The notes under the pieces: model-generated
What the model was told of the DNA's origin: nothing
The model's database searches: none
What the model saw: the letters and a program-made list of their open reading frames with translations, nothing else
Made by a program: the position numbers and the translations under genes
Source: Angustibacter sp049994355
GTDB taxonomy: Bacteria > Actinomycetota > Actinomycetes > Actinomycetales > Angustibacteraceae
Assembly (NCBI RefSeq): GCF_049994355.1
Contig: NZ_CP188257.1
Coordinates: 4,154,001-4,218,000 of the forward strand
Length of the DNA stretch: 64,000 nt
Reading direction: 5' to 3'
Shown: positions 23,400 to 31,694 of the stretch, piece after piece
Layout of the letters: each line of letters starts with the position of its first letter
How positions within the stretch are numbered: position 1 is the first letter of the stretch

Positions 23400-25154
23400 A
23401 TGAAGACCACCGTCCACCTCCTCGGCCGACCGCGCATCGAGCGCGACACCGGCGAGGACTACGTATTCCGCAGCCGCAAGAGCTGGGCTCTGCTGGCCTA
23501 CCTGCTCCTGGCCGAGCGGCCCACCTCCCGCAGCCAGCTGGCCTCGCTGCTGTTCGCCGAGGCGGACGACCCCATCCGAGCGCTGCGCTGGGGGCTGTCC
23601 GAGATCCGGCGGGGCCTCGGTGACGACGGCTGCATCGCCGGCGACCCGGTGGTGCTGGACCTGCCACCGGACACCGTCGTCGACGTCGAGGTGGTCGCCC
23701 GAGGCGCCTGGGGGGACGCGGTCGACCTGCCAGGCATCGGCTCGGACCTGCTGGAAGGCACCGCGATCCGTGGCGCACCGGCGTTCGAGACCTGGCTGCT
23801 CGCGCAGCAGCGTCACGTCGCGGCGGCCTGCGAGGCGATCCTGCACGAGGCCGCCCTCGGGTCGCTGTCCCGGGGTCGGCTGCCGGAGGCCATCCGCTAC
23901 GCGGCCCGCGCCGCCGGGATGAGCCCGCTGGACGAGAACCACCAGGCACTGCTGATCCGGCTGTACCGGCTGGCGGGCGACGACGAAGCCGCCGAGCGAC
24001 AGTTCGCGCTCTGCCAGCGCACGCTCGCGACGGAGCTGGGGGTGGCACCCGGGCCGGCGGTCCGGGCCGCGCTGAGCGAGACCCGGCGCAGCGCCGACGG
24101 CGACGCGGACGACGCCACCGTCGAGGCGATCGTCGAGGCCGGCTCGGCCGCGGTGTCGGCCGGTGCCATCGAGGCGGGCGTGCAGTCCCTGCGCTCCGCG
24201 CGACGGCTCGCCGACCTGGGCCGGACCACCCGGCTGCGGGTCACCACTCGACAGGTGCTCGCCGAGGCGCTGATCCACTCCCTGCGTGGACTGGACGAAG
24301 AGGGCCTGGCCGCCCTCTATGAGGCCGACGAGATCGCCCTGGGCAGCGGCCTGACCGACCAGGTCGCGCAGGTGCGCGCCGAGCTCGGCTACGTCGACTT
24401 CCTCAGGGCCCGCTACGACCGTGCCGAGGTCTGGCTGACCGACGCGCTGAACCAGCCGGGCAGCTCGCCCGCCACCGCGGCCAAGGCCACCACCTACCTC
24501 GGCGCGGTGCGCAGCGACCGGGCCGACTACGACCGTGCAGCTGGGCTGCTGGAGTCGGCCGTCAATCTGTCGCGGAACGCGCGCGACCCCCGACGGGAGG
24601 CCCTCGCGCTGTCGATGCTGGGCCGGGTGAACCTGTTTCGCGGCAACCTGGACACGGCCGCCCGCCAGCTGGAGCTCTCGCTCGAGCTGGTTCACCGCGA
24701 GCACTGGCTGGGATTCGTGCCGTGGCCGCAGGCGTTGCGCGGCGAGGTCCAGCTCGCGTGCGGGGACCACGAAGGCGCGGCGGAGCTGCTCCAGCAGGCG
24801 TTCGCCCGGGCCTGCCAGCTGGGGGACCCCTGCTGGGAAGGGTTGTCCGCGCACGGCCTGGCGCTCGTGGCGGAGGCGGCCGGCGAGATCGACCGGGCCT
24901 TCAAGCTGCTCGCCGACGCACGAGTACGCAACAACCGGATGGCCGACTCCTACGTGTGGCTCGACGCCTACATCCTGGACACCCAGTGCGAGCTCGGCTC
25001 TCGGCACGGCCACCCGGACGTCGCGACCTGGGTCGAGACCTTGCGGGACGTGTCGTCCAGGACGGGGATGCTCGGTTTCAGCCACCGATGCCTGCGCTTC
25101 GGTGCGGACCTCGGCAACGAGGGCGACGCCGCAGCGGCCACACTGCTCGGCTGA
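23400..25154 (+). CDS. BTAD (SARP-like) transcriptional regulator with TPR repeats
   Basis: 584 residues. An N-terminal winged-helix region (RSRKSWALLAYLLLAERPTS, then ALRWGLSEIRRGL) precedes a bacterial transcriptional activation domain to about residue 235, with the YRLAGDDEAAERQFALCQRTLATELG signature. The rest is a string of tetratricopeptide-like helix pairs. There is no NB-ARC ATPase, so it is a SARP-like activator with a TPR sensor. The start is the ATG at 23400; another ATG four codons earlier (23388) is equally possible. It is preceded by the DUF4242 gene. Target genes are unknown. Confidence 0.82.
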   Translation: MKTTVHLLGRPRIERDTGEDYVFRSRKSWALLAYLLLAERPTSRSQLASLLFAEADDPIRALRWGLSEIRRGLGDDGCIAGDPVVLDLPPDTVVDVEVVARGAWGDAVDLPGIGSDLLEGTAIRGAPAFETWLLAQQRHVAAACEAILHEAALGSLSRGRLPEAIRYAARAAGMSPLDENHQALLIRLYRLAGDDEAAERQFALCQRTLATELGVAPGPAVRAALSETRRSADGDADDATVEAIVEAGSAAVSAGAIEAGVQSLRSARRLADLGRTTRLRVTTRQVLAEALIHSLRGLDEEGLAALYEADEIALGSGLTDQVAQVRAELGYVDFLRARYDRAEVWLTDALNQPGSSPATAAKATTYLGAVRSDRADYDRAAGLLESAVNLSRNARDPRREALALSMLGRVNLFRGNLDTAARQLELSLELVHREHWLGFVPWPQALRGEVQLACGDHEGAAELLQQAFARACQLGDPCWEGLSAHGLALVAEAAGEIDRAFKLLADARVRNNRMADSYVWLDAYILDTQCELGSRHGHPDVATWVETLRDVSSRTGMLGFSHRCLRFGADLGNEGDAAAATLLG

Positions 25155-25392
25155 GGAACTCGATCCAGGACAAACCTAGAGGTCGCTTTTCACAGAGAGA
25201 GACCTTTTCTCCGACAGTACATTTCTGGACATTCGCACCGTAAAGTTCACGTGTTGTCGCACGGGGATTCTCGACGCCGCCTAGCGTCGTAGGCCCCCGC
25301 GCCCCGCAGGCAGGCGCCGCAGATCACGGCGAGAGCGCAGTGCAGCGCCCCAGCCCGGGTAACCCCCAAGAACCGCACCGGGAGGTGCTCTC

Positions 25393-25440
25393 GTGTCCAT
25401 CTCGCCATCCCTTTTGCGCCCTGCACCGGGGCCGACGTGA
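25393..25440 (+). CDS. Possible 15-residue leader peptide of the polysaccharide operon
   Basis: GTG start with an excellent GGGAGG ribosome site seven bases upstream. It encodes VSISPSLLRPAPGPT and stops at a TGA that overlaps the GTG of the acyltransferase (GTGA at 25437). The acyltransferase start itself has only a weak GGGG. Translation of the leader would therefore couple to the operon. The 238 bases before it (25155-25392) hold no gene that I can see. They contain a possible weak stem (AGGTC..GACCT followed by TTTT near 25185-25212). Confidence 0.4.
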   Translation: MSISPSLLRPAPGPT

Positions 25441-27527
25441 CCCAACAGCTCACCCACCCAAGCCCCAGCGCGAGCCGGTCTCGAGCCCGGTCAGCCGTAC
25501 GGCCGCAGCCGCGCGGCTACCGGCCGGACATCGAAGGCCTGCGCGCCGTCGCCGTCATCGTCGTCGTGCTCTACCACGCGAAGCTGCTCGGCGTTCGCGG
25601 CGGATTCGTGGGCGTCGACGTCTTCTTCGTCATCTCCGGGTTCTTGATCACCCGCCAGCTGCTCACAGTTGTTGGCGCGCAAGGGCTGCGGGCGCTGCCG
25701 ACCTTCTACACCCGGCGGATCAAGAGGCTGCTGCCCGCGGCCGCAGTGGTCGTCATCGCGACGACGCTCGCCGTACGGTTGCTCGGCACGCCGCTGCAGG
25801 TGCGCCGGGTGGCGATGGACGCGATCAGCACGACGTTCTATGGCATCAACTATCGGCTGGCGATCCAGGGCACCGACTACCAGCACCAAGGTGACAGCGT
25901 CTCTCCGTTGCAGCACTTCTGGTCGCTCGCGGTCGAAGAGCAGTTCTACCTGGTCTGGCCGATCCTGATCGCCCTGGTCTGCTGGTTCGCCGGTCGACGG
26001 CGGGTCGCCGCGCTGGTGGTCGTGCTCGCCGCGGTCACCGCGATCTCGTTCCGCTTCTCCCAGGAGGTCACGGCGGCGTCCGCGTCCTGGGCCTACTTCT
26101 CGCTGCACACGCGCGCGTGGGAGCTCGCACTCGGTGGGCTGGTGTCCCTCGGTGCCGACCAGCTGGCCCGGCTGCCCGCCGTGCTCGCCTGGGCTACAGG
26201 CTGGCTCGGCCTCGCCGCGGTGCTGACCTCCGCGTTCCTGTACAACGACTCGACGCCGTACCCGGGATCGGCGGCGGCCCTGCCGGTCCTCGGCGCCACC
26301 GTCGTCGTGGCGGCCGGCTGCGGACGGCGACGCTCGGTGGAACGGGTACTCGGCGAGCCCCTGATGCAATGCCTCGGCCGGGTCTCCTACTCCTGGTACC
26401 TGTGGCACTGGCCGATGCTGGTGCTCGCGCCGCTCGTCGTGCACCACTCGCTCGGGGTGCTGGACCGGTTCGCGGTGGTCTGGCTCTCGCTGGCCGCGGC
26501 CGTGCTCAGCTACTTCTTCGTCGAGCAGCCCGTCCGACAGCTGGGGGCGGCGCCCTGGAAGGGCTTCGCCTTGGGCTTCTCGGTATCCGCAGCGGTGGCC
26601 GCCGTTGCGGTCGCCGCGATCGCGCTCGGCCCAGCTGTCGTCGGATCGGGTGCTGCAGTCGACCTGGCCACCACCGCCACGGCGACGCCCGAGGTCTTCC
26701 AGGAGATGGACGCAGCGGTGGCGGCCGGGGTGTCCGTCCGCGCGGCACCGCGCAACCTGGCACCCCAGCCGGCCGTCGCGGCGCGCGACCTGCCCGCGGC
26801 CGACGGCACGAGCTGTCACGCGAACTTCGCGACGATCCACCAGGGCCCGTGCGTCTACGGCGATGAGCGCGGGACGCAGACGATGGTGCTGCTCGGTGAC
26901 TCGCACGCCGACATGTGGCTCGGTGCGTTCGACGAGGCTGCCCGAGCGCGGCACTGGAAGGTCGTGGACTGGACCAAGTCCGCCTGCCCGGCAGCCGGGA
27001 TGACCGTACGCAACAGCAGCCTGAACCGCACGTACGTCGAGTGCGACCAGTGGCGCCAGGACGTGCTGGCCCGGATCGCGAAGCTCAAGCCGGAGCTCGT
27101 GGTGATGAGCAACTCGGAGAACCTCGCGCCGGCCTCGGTCACCCCGCAGCAGTGGTCCCAGGCGAGCCTCGCCACGATGGACGCGGTACGCCGCACGTCC
27201 GGCGCCAGAGTCGTTCTGCTGCAGGACATCCCGGTGCCAACGTACGACGTGCCGGACTGCGTCGCCGGTCACCTGGCGGCGGTGCGTGACTGCGCGTTCG
27301 CGACGAGCAAGGCCTACAGCTTCCCGGCCCGCCACCGCGATCTCGCGGCGCGGGCGGCCGCGGCGGGCTTCGCGGTGGTCGACCCGCTGCGCTGGATCTG
27401 CACCGAGCAGACCTGCCCGGCGGTGGTCGGCAACCTGCTCGTCTACCGCGACGACACCCACCTGACCGCCACGTTCAGCCGGTGGCTGGCCCCGCGAGTC
27501 GGCGGCCTCCTGACCACCCGACAGTGA
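25437..27527 (+). CDS. OafA-type membrane acyltransferase with C-terminal SGNH domain
   Basis: 696 residues. Residues about 25-400 form an acyltransferase-3 domain: YRPDIEGLRAVAVIVVVLYH with its catalytic His, then VDVFFVISGFLI and about ten membrane helices. Residues about 445-690 are an SGNH hydrolase-like extracytoplasmic domain with GDSHADMW and the DDTHLT catalytic pair. Such proteins transfer acetyl groups from the cytoplasmic side to exported polysaccharide or peptidoglycan. It starts the operon with the glycosyltransferase 14 bases downstream, so it probably O-acetylates the polymer made there. Confidence 0.9.
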   Translation: MTQQLTHPSPSASRSRARSAVRPQPRGYRPDIEGLRAVAVIVVVLYHAKLLGVRGGFVGVDVFFVISGFLITRQLLTVVGAQGLRALPTFYTRRIKRLLPAAAVVVIATTLAVRLLGTPLQVRRVAMDAISTTFYGINYRLAIQGTDYQHQGDSVSPLQHFWSLAVEEQFYLVWPILIALVCWFAGRRRVAALVVVLAAVTAISFRFSQEVTAASASWAYFSLHTRAWELALGGLVSLGADQLARLPAVLAWATGWLGLAAVLTSAFLYNDSTPYPGSAAALPVLGATVVVAAGCGRRRSVERVLGEPLMQCLGRVSYSWYLWHWPMLVLAPLVVHHSLGVLDRFAVVWLSLAAAVLSYFFVEQPVRQLGAAPWKGFALGFSVSAAVAAVAVAAIALGPAVVGSGAAVDLATTATATPEVFQEMDAAVAAGVSVRAAPRNLAPQPAVAARDLPAADGTSCHANFATIHQGPCVYGDERGTQTMVLLGDSHADMWLGAFDEAARARHWKVVDWTKSACPAAGMTVRNSSLNRTYVECDQWRQDVLARIAKLKPELVVMSNSENLAPASVTPQQWSQASLATMDAVRRTSGARVVLLQDIPVPTYDVPDCVAGHLAAVRDCAFATSKAYSFPARHRDLAARAAAAGFAVVDPLRWICTEQTCPAVVGNLLVYRDDTHLTATFSRWLAPRVGGLLTTRQ

Positions 27528-27541
27528 CGAGAGGCCCAACC

Positions 27542-28900
27542 ATGTTGATCGGACTGCTCCAGCTGCGCGCCACCCTCCAGCAGCACACCCACGTCTACCT
27601 GTTCTCGCTGTTCGTGATCCTGACCTGGCTGGTCTGGCTCGCCAAGGTCGTGCTGTCCCGGCGGTACCGGCCGTGGACCGAACCGTTCGCCACCACCACG
27701 AGTGTCGTGATCCCGGTGGTGGACGAGCCGCCGGCCCTCTTCCGCGAGGTTCTGCAACGGATCGTCGACCAAGGACCGACGCAGATCGTGGTCGTGATCA
27801 ACGGCCCGCGAAACGTCGTCCTGGAGAACGTCTGCGACGAGTTCCACGACGACGTCGAGTGGACGTGGACGTCGGTCGCCGGCAAGCGCAACGCGGTCCG
27901 GGTAGGCGTCGAGCGCTCCATCGCCGAGGTGGTGTTCCTGGTCGACAGCGACACGCTGTGGACCGCTGGCGCGCATGACGAGCTGATCAAGCCGTTCGCG
28001 GACCCCGGCGTCGGCGGCGTGACCACCCGGCAGCGCATCCTGGAACCGCACCGCTCGTTCCTGACCCGATGGGCGGACTGGCTGGAGAACTCCCGGGCGC
28101 TGTACTCGATGCCGGCGCAGAGCGTCCTGGGCACCGTCGGGTGCCTGCCCGGACGCACCATCGCCTTCCGCCGGGCGGTGCTGCAGCGGGCCATGCGGGA
28201 CTTCCTGGAGCAGCGCTACCTCGGCGTCCTGCTCGAGGTCTCGGACGACCGCACGCTGACCAACCTCACTCTGAAGATGGGGCTGCGTACCGTCTACCAG
28301 TCGACCAGCCTGGTGCTCACCGATGCACCGACACAGCTCAAGAAGCTTGCCAAGCAGCAGTTCCGCTGGGCGCGCGGCAGCCAGTACAACACCTTGCGAA
28401 TGCTGCCGTGGATGCTCGGCCACGCACCGCTGCTGGCCTTCTTCTTCATCGCGGACATCGCCCTGCCCTTCCTGTGGCTGGCCTCGGCGGTGGCCTGGGC
28501 GATCCGGATGCGCAACGGCCAGGGAGCCAACCTCTACGAGGGATTGCTGCACGTGCGTCAGCACGCCCTGGTCGCGGTCGTCCTGCTCACCGTGCTGACC
28601 TCGACGCTCGCGATGTGCCTGCGCCAGATGCGGCACCTGAACGAGGTGCCCGGCGACTACCCGCGCATGCCCTTCTTCATCCTGTTCAGCACGCTCGTGC
28701 TGATGCCCATCAGGCTGCTCGGCTTCCTGCGGCTCGCCCACGTGGGCAGCTGGGGAACCCGGGCCGACGCCTACTCCGCCTCGCAGTCATCGTCGGGCTC
28801 CGACGGCGGCGGCGACGGCGACCCACGCGCTCTCATTCCCTACCTGATCGCCACCGCCGTCCTCGTCCTAGGAGTTGAGTACGATGTTCTCGTCCACTAG
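27542..28900 (+). CDS. Processive family 2 glycosyltransferase, hyaluronan/cellulose-synthase-like
   Basis: 452 residues: N-terminal membrane helix, cytoplasmic GT-A domain, four or five C-terminal membrane helices. Catalytic motifs are VDSDT (DxD), EVSDDRTLT (base) and QQFRW (the QxxRW of processive synthases). This architecture both polymerises and exports a chain. The downstream UDP-glucose dehydrogenase suggests UDP-glucuronate as a donor, but the polymer cannot be named. The start is the ATG at 27542 with GAGAGG upstream. The 3' end overlaps the next gene by 17 bases. Confidence 0.88.
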   Translation: MLIGLLQLRATLQQHTHVYLFSLFVILTWLVWLAKVVLSRRYRPWTEPFATTTSVVIPVVDEPPALFREVLQRIVDQGPTQIVVVINGPRNVVLENVCDEFHDDVEWTWTSVAGKRNAVRVGVERSIAEVVFLVDSDTLWTAGAHDELIKPFADPGVGGVTTRQRILEPHRSFLTRWADWLENSRALYSMPAQSVLGTVGCLPGRTIAFRRAVLQRAMRDFLEQRYLGVLLEVSDDRTLTNLTLKMGLRTVYQSTSLVLTDAPTQLKKLAKQQFRWARGSQYNTLRMLPWMLGHAPLLAFFFIADIALPFLWLASAVAWAIRMRNGQGANLYEGLLHVRQHALVAVVLLTVLTSTLAMCLRQMRHLNEVPGDYPRMPFFILFSTLVLMPIRLLGFLRLAHVGSWGTRADAYSASQSSSGSDGGGDGDPRALIPYLIATAVLVLGVEYDVLVH

Positions 28901-30374
28901 CGCAGCCACCGGCCGGGTGCCGACCATCCTCGTCGGTGTCGCACTCGCCGCCATCGGGACCACCATCTACCTGTCCCCCGCAGGGTCCTCGCGAGGCGCC
29001 GAGCGTCCCCACAGCACTCCGACGCCGACTCCGTCGGCCGCCGCTGCAGGGGACTCCGACGGCATCACACCCACTGCCGCACCGAGTCATTCGCCTCCGG
29101 GTGCCCAACCCAGGCGGGCGTCCTCGACCGCGACCGGCTCGTCGTCGGGCTCAGTCAGGCGGGTGAGCGAGGTCGCCACCGCGACTCCCCGCACGCGCAA
29201 GCCGAAGATCGACGTCGTCGTGGTGAAGGTGCCGGGGACCACCCGCACAGTCACGAAGGTGGTGACCACCACGGCCGCCGGCGCCAAGACCGTGGTCACC
29301 GTGCCGACCAAGTCCGCCCTGGTCTCGCCGGCCAAGAAGTACTACGGGCTCGCCGAGGACGGTCTGCCGGGCAGCCAGACCCTGTTCTCCTCGTTGGACG
29401 AGAAGGCCGGCAAGGCACCCAACCTGGTCGAGTGGTTCGAGTACTGGGACGACAGCTACTCACCGCAGAAGGTCACCCAGTCCTGGCAGCGCGGGGCGCT
29501 GCCGGTGATCACCTGGCAGTCGGCACCGCACGACTACGCGAACAGCCATCGCGACATCAGCGGCTACTCGATGCAGAACATCGCCCGCGGCACGTTCGAC
29601 AGGTACCTGAGCAGCTTCGCGACCTCGGTGGTCAACACCAAGCTGCCGGTGGTGATCCGGCTGGACCAGGAGATGAACGGCAACTGGTACCCGTGGAGCG
29701 CCGGCTACTCCGATCGCGGCATCACCAACGACCCCAGGTACTTCCGCGCCGCCTGGCAGCACATCTGGCAGGTGTTCGACAGGGCAGGCGCCAACAAGTA
29801 CGTGATCTGGGGCTGGACGCCCTCTCGCACCGACACGCTCAAGCCCGGTTCGACGACCGGTTTCACCAACGGAGACACCGGTCTGGTCGAGGACTATCCC
29901 GGCGACCGGTACGTCGACTGGCTGGGCATGTCCGGCTACCAGTTCCGCCCCAGCCAGCCCGCGACGTACGACTACACCTTCGACGGGACCTTGAACGGCA
30001 ACACAGCCGATGTCGGCCTGAAGTCGGTCAGCAGGACCAAGCCGATCCTGATCGCAGAGATGGGCTCGGCGCAGGTGGTCGGCGAGGACACCGACAACAC
30101 CGCGGCCAAGACGGCCTGGACGACGCAGACCCTGGCCGCCGTGGCCGACGACCCGCGCCTGGTCGGGTTCGTGCTGTTCAACAACGACGTCAAGCGCCTG
30201 CACTCGATCAGGCTGACCGACGGGACCCACCTGAGCGTGGACACCAACTGGCAGTTCGCCTCGTCCGCTCCGGCGCTCGCCGCATTCCGCCAGGGCATCG
30301 CGGACCCGCGGTTCGGCAATGGCCTGATGCCCGCCCAGCTCAAGGGAACCGTGACCCTGAAGGGACAGTCATGA
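28884..30374 (+). CDS. Secreted/anchored GH26-like glycoside hydrolase
   Basis: 496 residues. An N-terminal membrane segment (VPTILVGVALAAIGTTIYL) is followed by a roughly 110-residue Ser/Thr/Pro-rich linker and then a GH26-like (beta/alpha)8 domain. Candidate acid/base Glu lies in RLDQEMNGNWYPWSAGY and the nucleophile Glu in ILIAEMGSAQ. Mannanases usually have His before that first Glu; here it is Gln. It probably trims or releases the polysaccharide made by the neighbouring synthase. The ATG has AGGAG nine bases upstream. The stop overlaps the ugd ATG. Confidence 0.82.
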   Translation: MFSSTSAATGRVPTILVGVALAAIGTTIYLSPAGSSRGAERPHSTPTPTPSAAAAGDSDGITPTAAPSHSPPGAQPRRASSTATGSSSGSVRRVSEVATATPRTRKPKIDVVVVKVPGTTRTVTKVVTTTAAGAKTVVTVPTKSALVSPAKKYYGLAEDGLPGSQTLFSSLDEKAGKAPNLVEWFEYWDDSYSPQKVTQSWQRGALPVITWQSAPHDYANSHRDISGYSMQNIARGTFDRYLSSFATSVVNTKLPVVIRLDQEMNGNWYPWSAGYSDRGITNDPRYFRAAWQHIWQVFDRAGANKYVIWGWTPSRTDTLKPGSTTGFTNGDTGLVEDYPGDRYVDWLGMSGYQFRPSQPATYDYTFDGTLNGNTADVGLKSVSRTKPILIAEMGSAQVVGEDTDNTAAKTAWTTQTLAAVADDPRLVGFVLFNNDVKRLHSIRLTDGTHLSVDTNWQFASSAPALAAFRQGIADPRFGNGLMPAQLKGTVTLKGQS

Positions 30375-31669
30375 AGCTGACCGTCATCGGCACCGGATAC
30401 CTCGGTGCGACGCACGCCGCCGCCATGGTCGAGCTCGGTCACGACGTGCTCGGCGTGGACGTCGACGACTTGAAGATCAAGCGGCTGGCCGCCGGCGAGG
30501 TGCCGTTCTTCGAGCCCGGCCTGCCCGAGCTGCTGGCTCGCGGGCTCGACAGCAGTCGGCTTCGGTTCACCACGTCCTTCGCCGAGGCCGGCGACTTCGG
30601 CGATGTGCACTTCATCTGTGTCGGGACACCGCAGCGCAAGGGCGAGTTCGCCGCGGACCTGACCCATGTGGACGCCGCGATGGCGTCGCTGCTGCCGGTG
30701 CTGCGGCCCGGCTCCGTCGTGGTCGGCAAGTCCACGGTGCCGGCCGGGACGGCGAAACGACTGGCCGGCGACGTCGCCGCCGCCGCGGGTGAGCTCGTCT
30801 GGAACCCGGAGTTCCTGCGGGAAGGGTTCGCCGTCCAGGACACGCTGCGGCCTGACCGGATCGTGATGGGTGTCGAGTCCGAGCGCGGGGCAACCATCCT
30901 GCAACAGGTCTACGCCTCGATCCTGGCCGAAGACACCCCGTTGGTGGTGACCGACTTCGCCACCGCGGAGCTGGTCAAGGTGGCGGCGAACTCGTTCCTG
31001 GCCACCAAGATCTCGTTCATCAACGCGATGGCCGAGGTCTGCGAGGTCACCGGGGCGGACGTCACGCTCCTGGCCGACGCGCTCAGCTACGACGACCGGA
31101 TCGGTGGCCGGTTCCTGCACGCTGGGCTCGGCTTCGGTGGGGGCTGCCTGCCCAAGGACATCCGGGCGTTCATGGCCCGGGCCGGCGAGCTGGGCGTCGA
31201 CCAGGCGCTGAGCTTCCTCCGGGAGATCGACGCGATCAACCTGCGCCGGCGCGCCCGGATGGTGGACCTGACCCGCGAGCTGTGCGACGGATCCCTGGCC
31301 GGGGTGCGGGTCGGCGTTCTCGGGGCCGCGTTCAAACCCAACAGCGACGACATCCGCGACTCCCCCGCGCTGGACGTCGCCCTCGCGGTCCAGGCGGCCG
31401 GTGCCGCCGTCCGCGTCTACGACCCGCAGGCGATGGACAACGCTCGGCTGTCGTTCCCCACCCTGGCGTACGCGGGCAGCGCCGTCGAGGCAGCCGGCGA
31501 CGCCGACGTCCTCCTGCACCTGACCGAGTGGGCCGAGTTCGGCGAGCTCGACCCGGGCGAGCTGGGCGGCGTCGTCCGGCAACGACGAGTCGTGGACGGT
31601 CGCAACGCCCTGGACCCGGCCGCCTGGCGCGGACAGGGCTGGACCTACCGCGCCCTCGGACGACCCTGA
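30371..31669 (+). CDS. ugd: UDP-glucose 6-dehydrogenase
   Basis: 432 residues of the UDP-glucose/GDP-mannose dehydrogenase family. It has the N-terminal NAD loop VIGTGYLGATHAAAMVELGH, the substrate segment NPEFLREG, the catalytic Cys in GFGGGCLPKDIRA and a C-terminal domain with GAAFKPNSDDIRDSP. It oxidises UDP-glucose to UDP-glucuronate with two NAD. The four-base overlap with the GH26 gene places it in the operon and makes it the likely precursor supplier. It converges on an MFS gene 25 bases away. Confidence 0.93.
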   Translation: MKLTVIGTGYLGATHAAAMVELGHDVLGVDVDDLKIKRLAAGEVPFFEPGLPELLARGLDSSRLRFTTSFAEAGDFGDVHFICVGTPQRKGEFAADLTHVDAAMASLLPVLRPGSVVVGKSTVPAGTAKRLAGDVAAAAGELVWNPEFLREGFAVQDTLRPDRIVMGVESERGATILQQVYASILAEDTPLVVTDFATAELVKVAANSFLATKISFINAMAEVCEVTGADVTLLADALSYDDRIGGRFLHAGLGFGGGCLPKDIRAFMARAGELGVDQALSFLREIDAINLRRRARMVDLTRELCDGSLAGVRVGVLGAAFKPNSDDIRDSPALDVALAVQAAGAAVRVYDPQAMDNARLSFPTLAYAGSAVEAAGDADVLLHLTEWAEFGELDPGELGGVVRQRRVVDGRNALDPAAWRGQGWTYRALGRP

Positions 31670-31694
31670 CCTAGAGCCTCTTCGCACCCACCGG

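Noticed and set aside
25155..25392. A c-di-AMP or other riboswitch before the polysaccharide operon
   Set aside because: I saw no GGGGACCC-type core or other conserved riboswitch signature. Only weak stems and a possible leader peptide could be supported.
25491..27539. Long antisense frame across the acyltransferase (682 codons)
   Set aside because: No recognisable motif, composition typical of reverse-strand frames in high-GC genes, and the sense strand is clearly coding.
29972..31687. 571-codon antisense frame over ugd
   Set aside because: A high-GC shadow. The sense strand shows all UDP-glucose dehydrogenase motifs.
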